Origin: Flavobacterium lacus
GTDB lineage: Bacteria; Bacteroidota; Bacteroidia; Flavobacteriales; Flavobacteriaceae
Length of the DNA stretch: 64,000 bases
Assembly: GCF_003268815.1 (NCBI RefSeq)
Contig: NZ_QLSV01000006.1
Span: forward strand, 62,001-126,000
Direction of reading: 5' to 3'
The notes beneath the pieces are model-generated. The model did not search any database. It was not told where the DNA came from and was given only the letters and a program-made list of their open reading frames with translations. This document shows, in pieces, positions 61,195 to 64,000 of the stretch (position 1 is the first letter of the stretch; every line of letters begins with the position of its first letter). The position numbers and the translations under genes were made by a program.

Positions 61195-62283
61195 ATGAAA
61201 ATAGGGGTTCCAAAGGAAATTAAAAATAATGAAAGCCGAGTTGGGATGACTCCGGCAGGTGTTTTTGAGTTGATTAAAAACAATCATACGGTCTATGTGC
61301 AACAAGATGCGGGTTTTGGCAGTGGTTTTTTTGATACGGATTATGCCGTGGTTGGTGCGATTATAGTTCCTACGGTGGCTGAAGTTTATGCACAAGCGGA
61401 TATGATTGTAAAAGTGAAAGAACCGATTGCGGAAGAATATCCATTGATAAAAAAAGGGCAAATTGTTTTTACTTATTTTCATTTTGCTTCCAGTGAAGAA
61501 TTGACGATTGCAATGTTGGAATCCAAAGCCATTTGTATTGCTTATGAAACGGTGGAAGAAACAGACGGTTCATTGCCATTGCTCACTCCAATGTCTGAAG
61601 TAGCGGGAAGAATGGCGATTCAACAAGGAGCAAAATATTTAGAAAAACCAATTAAGGGAAGAGGTGTTTTGTTGGGAGGAGTTCCCGGAGTCCCACCGGG
61701 AAAAGTGTTGGTTTTGGGAGCGGGTATTGTTGGCATTCAAGCGGCAAAAATGGCTGCCGGTTTAGGTGCTCATGTTACGATTTTAGACATCAATATGAAA
61801 CGTCTTCGTTACGTAAATGATGTGATGCCAAGTCATGTAGTAACTGAATTTTCGAGTGAATATAATATCAGAAGACATATAAAAAACCATGATTTAATTA
61901 TTGGTGCGGTATTGATTCCAGGCGGAAAAGCTCCAAAATTAATTACAAGAGATATGTTGAAAGAAATGCATCCCGGAACGGTAATGGTGGATGTAGCTGT
62001 AGATCAAGGTGGTTGTTTTGAAACAACGGTCGCAACCACACACGAAAATCCGACTTATATTATTGATGATGTCGTGCATTATTGCGTGGCAAATATGCCG
62101 GGAGCGGTGCCATATACATCAACGTTAGCCTTAACGAATGTAACGTTGCCGTATGTTTTAAAAATCGCTAATTTAGGTTGGAAAGTTGCCACCGAGCGTT
62201 ATCCTGATTTAGGCAAAGGACTCAATATTGTTCAGGGAGAAATTGTTTATAAAGAATTAGCCGAAACGTTCAATTTTAGTTAA
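61195..62283 (+). CDS. ald: Alanine dehydrogenase
   Basis: 362 residues from the ATG at 61195 (MKIGVPKEIKNNESRVGMTP); start codons at 61171 and 61192 are in frame but give a longer end than the family. The NAD site is VLVLGAGIVGIQAAKMAAGL and the substrate region includes VDVAVDQGGCFET. It catalyses alanine to pyruvate plus ammonia, reversibly. No neighbours on the strand. Confidence 0.95.
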   Translation: MKIGVPKEIKNNESRVGMTPAGVFELIKNNHTVYVQQDAGFGSGFFDTDYAVVGAIIVPTVAEVYAQADMIVKVKEPIAEEYPLIKKGQIVFTYFHFASSEELTIAMLESKAICIAYETVEETDGSLPLLTPMSEVAGRMAIQQGAKYLEKPIKGRGVLLGGVPGVPPGKVLVLGAGIVGIQAAKMAAGLGAHVTILDINMKRLRYVNDVMPSHVVTEFSSEYNIRRHIKNHDLIIGAVLIPGGKAPKLITRDMLKEMHPGTVMVDVAVDQGGCFETTVATTHENPTYIIDDVVHYCVANMPGAVPYTSTLALTNVTLPYVLKIANLGWKVATERYPDLGKGLNIVQGEIVYKELAETFNFS

Positions 62284-62308
62284 TAGGTTTTATTTGTTTG
62301 TTTGTTTA

Positions 62309-62341
62309 AAAATCCCATCGCAGCCAAGGTGATGGGATTTT
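62309..62341. terminator. Bidirectional terminator between ald and the VF530 gene
   Basis: AAAATCCCATC (62309-62319) and GATGGGATTTT (62331-62341) form an 11-bp stem with A and T flanks on both sides, serving both converging genes. Confidence 0.85.
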
Positions 62342-62345
62342 GTAT

Positions 62346-62558
62346 TTATTTTAAAATCGTTTCACAATATAATTCTTCCACTTTTTTTCTTGCCCAATCG
62401 GTTTTTCTTAGAAAAGTTAAACTGGATTTGATGGAAGGATTTTCGGTAAAACATTTAATTTTTATTTTCTGACCTAAAGTTTCAAAACCATAGATAGCAA
62501 CTAAATGTTCTACAATGGATTGTAATGTTTTACCGTGAAGCGGGTCGTTATTTTGCAT
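62346..62558 (-). CDS. VF530 (DUF2132) family DNA-binding protein
   Basis: 70 residues, compact, starting [20 protein letters not shown] and ending with [26 protein letters not shown]. The pattern PLHGxTL, then [18 protein letters not shown], is the family hallmark. The family is named after Vibrio VF530, whose structure suggested DNA binding; the cellular role is unknown. Starts at the ATG at 62558. Confidence 0.93.
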   Translation of the reverse strand: MQNNDPLHGKTLQSIVEHLVAIYGFETLGQKIKIKCFTENPSIKSSLTFLRKTDWARKKVEELYCETILK

Positions 62559-62785
62559 GGTGTAAATTTAATAAAAGTTGAAAGGTAAAATTCAATTATT
62601 GGCGGGTTTAATTATAACTAATCAAAATTTAAAGGTTTTTTCTTTGTTAATGATTAAAAAGTTTAATTTTCATAATTTCAAAAGAATTAATCTAAAAGCA
62701 AAGATTAATCAATTTAATTGAATTTTATGGTCTTAAAATAAGAAAAAATGAGATAAATTTATGAAGTTTTAAATTTTATACTTTT

Positions 62786-63487
62786 ATGAGTCAAATCACT
62801 ACAGTTACCTTTTTTAAGGTTGAAAGTTTTTCAAATAAATGGTGGGCATTTACGCAGATGCAATTAGGATATCGAAAATTAATAAACAATGATGGTTTGC
62901 TTTTTTATAAATTACTAGGCTCCGGTGCTAAGAACGGATTTAGTGCTACGCCTAATTTTGGCACCTATGCTCTTTTTTTAGTTTGGGAAAATGAAGATAA
63001 AGCTCAATTTTTTTTTAATCATAATTCTTTTTTTAATGCCTATAAAAAACGAAGCGTTGAGACGTTTACGGTTTATTTAAAATCAGCAGAAGCACACGGT
63101 TATTGGGATGGTGTTCAGCCATTTCAGAAAACGTCAAACTTAGAAATAGACAAACCCATAGTCGTTTTAACTAGAGCAAGAATTCATTTCAATAAACTCT
63201 GGTCTTTTTGGAGTAAAGTTGGCATCGTTAGCCAAAGTTTAGAGGGTTACAAAGGAGTTGTATTATCCATTGGAGTTGGTGAGTGGCCATTAATTCAACA
63301 AGCTACTATAAGTATATGGAAAACACAAGCAGAAATGCTCGACTATGCTTATAAAAACCCTAAGCATAGGGAAGTGGTTGTGCTAACACGAAAATTAAAT
63401 TGGTATAAAGAAGAAATGTTTGCCCGTTTTGTTCCTTACAAATTTGAAGGAATTTGGGATGGAAAAAATGTTGTAAATTTTATATAA
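62786..63487 (+). CDS. Spheroidene monooxygenase-like (CrtA-type) protein
   Basis: 233 residues. The whole length is filled by the CrtA-like fold (VTFFKVESFSNKWWAFTQMQ; NDGLLFYKLLGSGAKNGFSA; FGTYALFLVWENEDKAQFFF; VVLTRARIHFNKLWSFW). CrtA oxidises carotenoids at C-2 in purple bacteria; in Flavobacteria the product is less clear. It stands 226 bases before the start of a crtI gene, which supports a carotenoid role. An inverted repeat (ATTAATCT / AGATTAAT, 62686-62709) lies upstream. Confidence 0.75.
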   Translation: MSQITTVTFFKVESFSNKWWAFTQMQLGYRKLINNDGLLFYKLLGSGAKNGFSATPNFGTYALFLVWENEDKAQFFFNHNSFFNAYKKRSVETFTVYLKSAEAHGYWDGVQPFQKTSNLEIDKPIVVLTRARIHFNKLWSFWSKVGIVSQSLEGYKGVVLSIGVGEWPLIQQATISIWKTQAEMLDYAYKNPKHREVVVLTRKLNWYKEEMFARFVPYKFEGIWDGKNVVNFI

Positions 63488-63678
63488 TCAGCTTTTCAAC
63501 ACATTATCCGCTTCAATATGAAGAAGCAATTTTATTTTATATAAACTGATTTTTTCAAAACTATTTTAATGAAATTAAACCTTTATGAAATTCGGATTAT
63601 GAATTTCTTTAAAAAAGGCCACTAGCTGGCAAACTGTTTTTTTAAAATTTATTGTTAAATGAATTAAATCTTCTTTTT

Positions 63679-63706
63679 GTTTAATATATTTGCATATAAA
63701 TTAAAC
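63679..63706 (+). promoter_or_regulatory. Promoter core with inverted repeat upstream of crtI
   Basis: TATATTTG (63685-63692) is a good -7 element. It lies between the arms GTTTAAT (63679-63685) and ATTAAAC (63700-63706). An operator overlapping the promoter in this way is typical of repression, perhaps by a MerR-type carotenoid regulator (inference). No -33 TTG at normal distance is visible. Confidence 0.45.
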
Positions 63707-63713
63707 AAAAAAA

Positions 63714-64000
63714 GTGACTAGCCCAACAAATACTAAAAATGCTATTATTATTGGTTCCGGAATTGCCGGAATTGCGAGTGCTATTCGACTACAAATAAAA
63801 GGTTATTCTGTAACTGTACTTGAAAAAAATTCTTATCCTGGCGGGAAATTATCTTCATTTGAACTTGGTGAATACCGTTTTGATGCCGGACCATCGTTGT
63901 TTACTATGCCTCATTTTATTGATGAATTGTTTGAATTAGCAGGTAAAAATCCTCGCGACTATTTTCAGTATATCAAGCATGACAAATCGTGTCATTATTT
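63714..64000 (+). CDS. crtI: Phytoene desaturase, CrtI family (partial, runs off right edge)
   Basis: From a GTG at 63714 the first 95 codons show the FAD-binding site AIIIGSGIAGIASAIRLQIK and then VTVLEKNSYPGGKLSSFELG and YRFDAGPSLFTMPHFIDELF, characteristic of CrtI-type desaturases. The C-terminal part is outside the window. With the CrtA-like gene just upstream this marks the start of a carotenoid gene cluster. The initiation codon is inferred from the alignment of the N-terminus; no ATG lies closer. Confidence 0.9.
   Translation, partial: MTSPTNTKNAIIIGSGIAGIASAIRLQIKGYSVTVLEKNSYPGGKLSSFELGEYRFDAGPSLFTMPHFIDELFELAGKNPRDYFQYIKHDKSCHY

Overview
The window is a stretch of a Flavobacteriaceae (Bacteroidota) chromosome, most likely Flavobacterium or a close relative. 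Evidence: AT-rich DNA; gliding-motility genes gldE and gldD beside mutY and ssb; type IX secretion (T9SS) C-terminal sorting domains; GLPGLI-family proteins; a SusC/CirA-like outer-membrane receptor; promoters of the Bacteroidota type (TTG, 17-21 bp, TAnnTTTG); and starts without Shine-Dalgarno sequences. I found no rRNA, tRNA, insertion sequence or CRISPR array.

Layout. 1-5.3 kb: an AAA/DUF4143 ATPase cut by the left edge, a RhuM-family gene and a small unknown gene inserted between a broken 5' copy and the full copy of pbpC. 5.3-9.6 kb: a 1031-residue repeat-rich surface protein and a secreted propeller-like protein. 9.7-15.5 kb: housekeeping core (rng, a 30-residue basic protein, HU, mutY, ssb, gldE, gldD). 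15.6-24.2 kb: six tandem GLPGLI genes, a small two-cysteine secreted protein, its broken sibling, a full outer-membrane receptor and a truncated receptor relic. 24.2-29.9 kb: acyl-CoA thioesterase, M90 metallopeptidase, an unknown secreted protein, a leucine-rich T9SS cargo and a methyltransferase, with copies of both ends of the M90 gene lying at a distance from it. 30-33 kb: small unknown genes, some immunity-like. 33.1-36.6 kb: a tandem DUF3494 (ice-binding fold) T9SS protein, a heavy-metal-associated lipoprotein and an EamA transporter. 36.7-43.3 kb: an M16 peptidase pair, rplU-rpmA, a lipoprotein and ahcY. 43.4-50.4 kb: a tightly overlapping operon (phosphopantetheinyl transferase, GGGP-synthase-like, PnuC, NadR-like kinase fused to DUF4301, ArfB), then a TPP riboswitch and its TonB-dependent receptor. 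50.4-55.4 kb: a seven-gene DUF6705-like array led by a 56-residue lipoprotein. 55.6-64 kb: Rieske-like lipoprotein, greA, HIT protein, histidine kinase, flavin reductase, DUF3127, aat, tag, ald, VF530 protein and the start of a carotenoid locus (CrtA-like gene, then partial crtI).

The best candidate for an undescribed system is the 15.6-24.2 kb locus. Its repeating order is small two-Cys secreted protein, then GLPGLI protein(s), then outer-membrane receptor. It has been duplicated as a unit (about 150 bp of shared leader, a broken small gene in one copy, a truncated receptor in the same copy). In the intact copy a perfect 15-bp hairpin separates the small gene from the GLPGLI gene, which would let the small protein be made in excess. 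The second candidate is the DUF6705-like array, whose members share nearly identical signal peptides and spacers, alternate between subtypes in the order A-B-D-B-C-B-A, and seem to have been amplified from a point inside the leading lipoprotein gene. A recurrent oddity is that cargo genes are bounded by duplicated ends of neighbouring core genes (pbpC, the receptor, the M90 peptidase).
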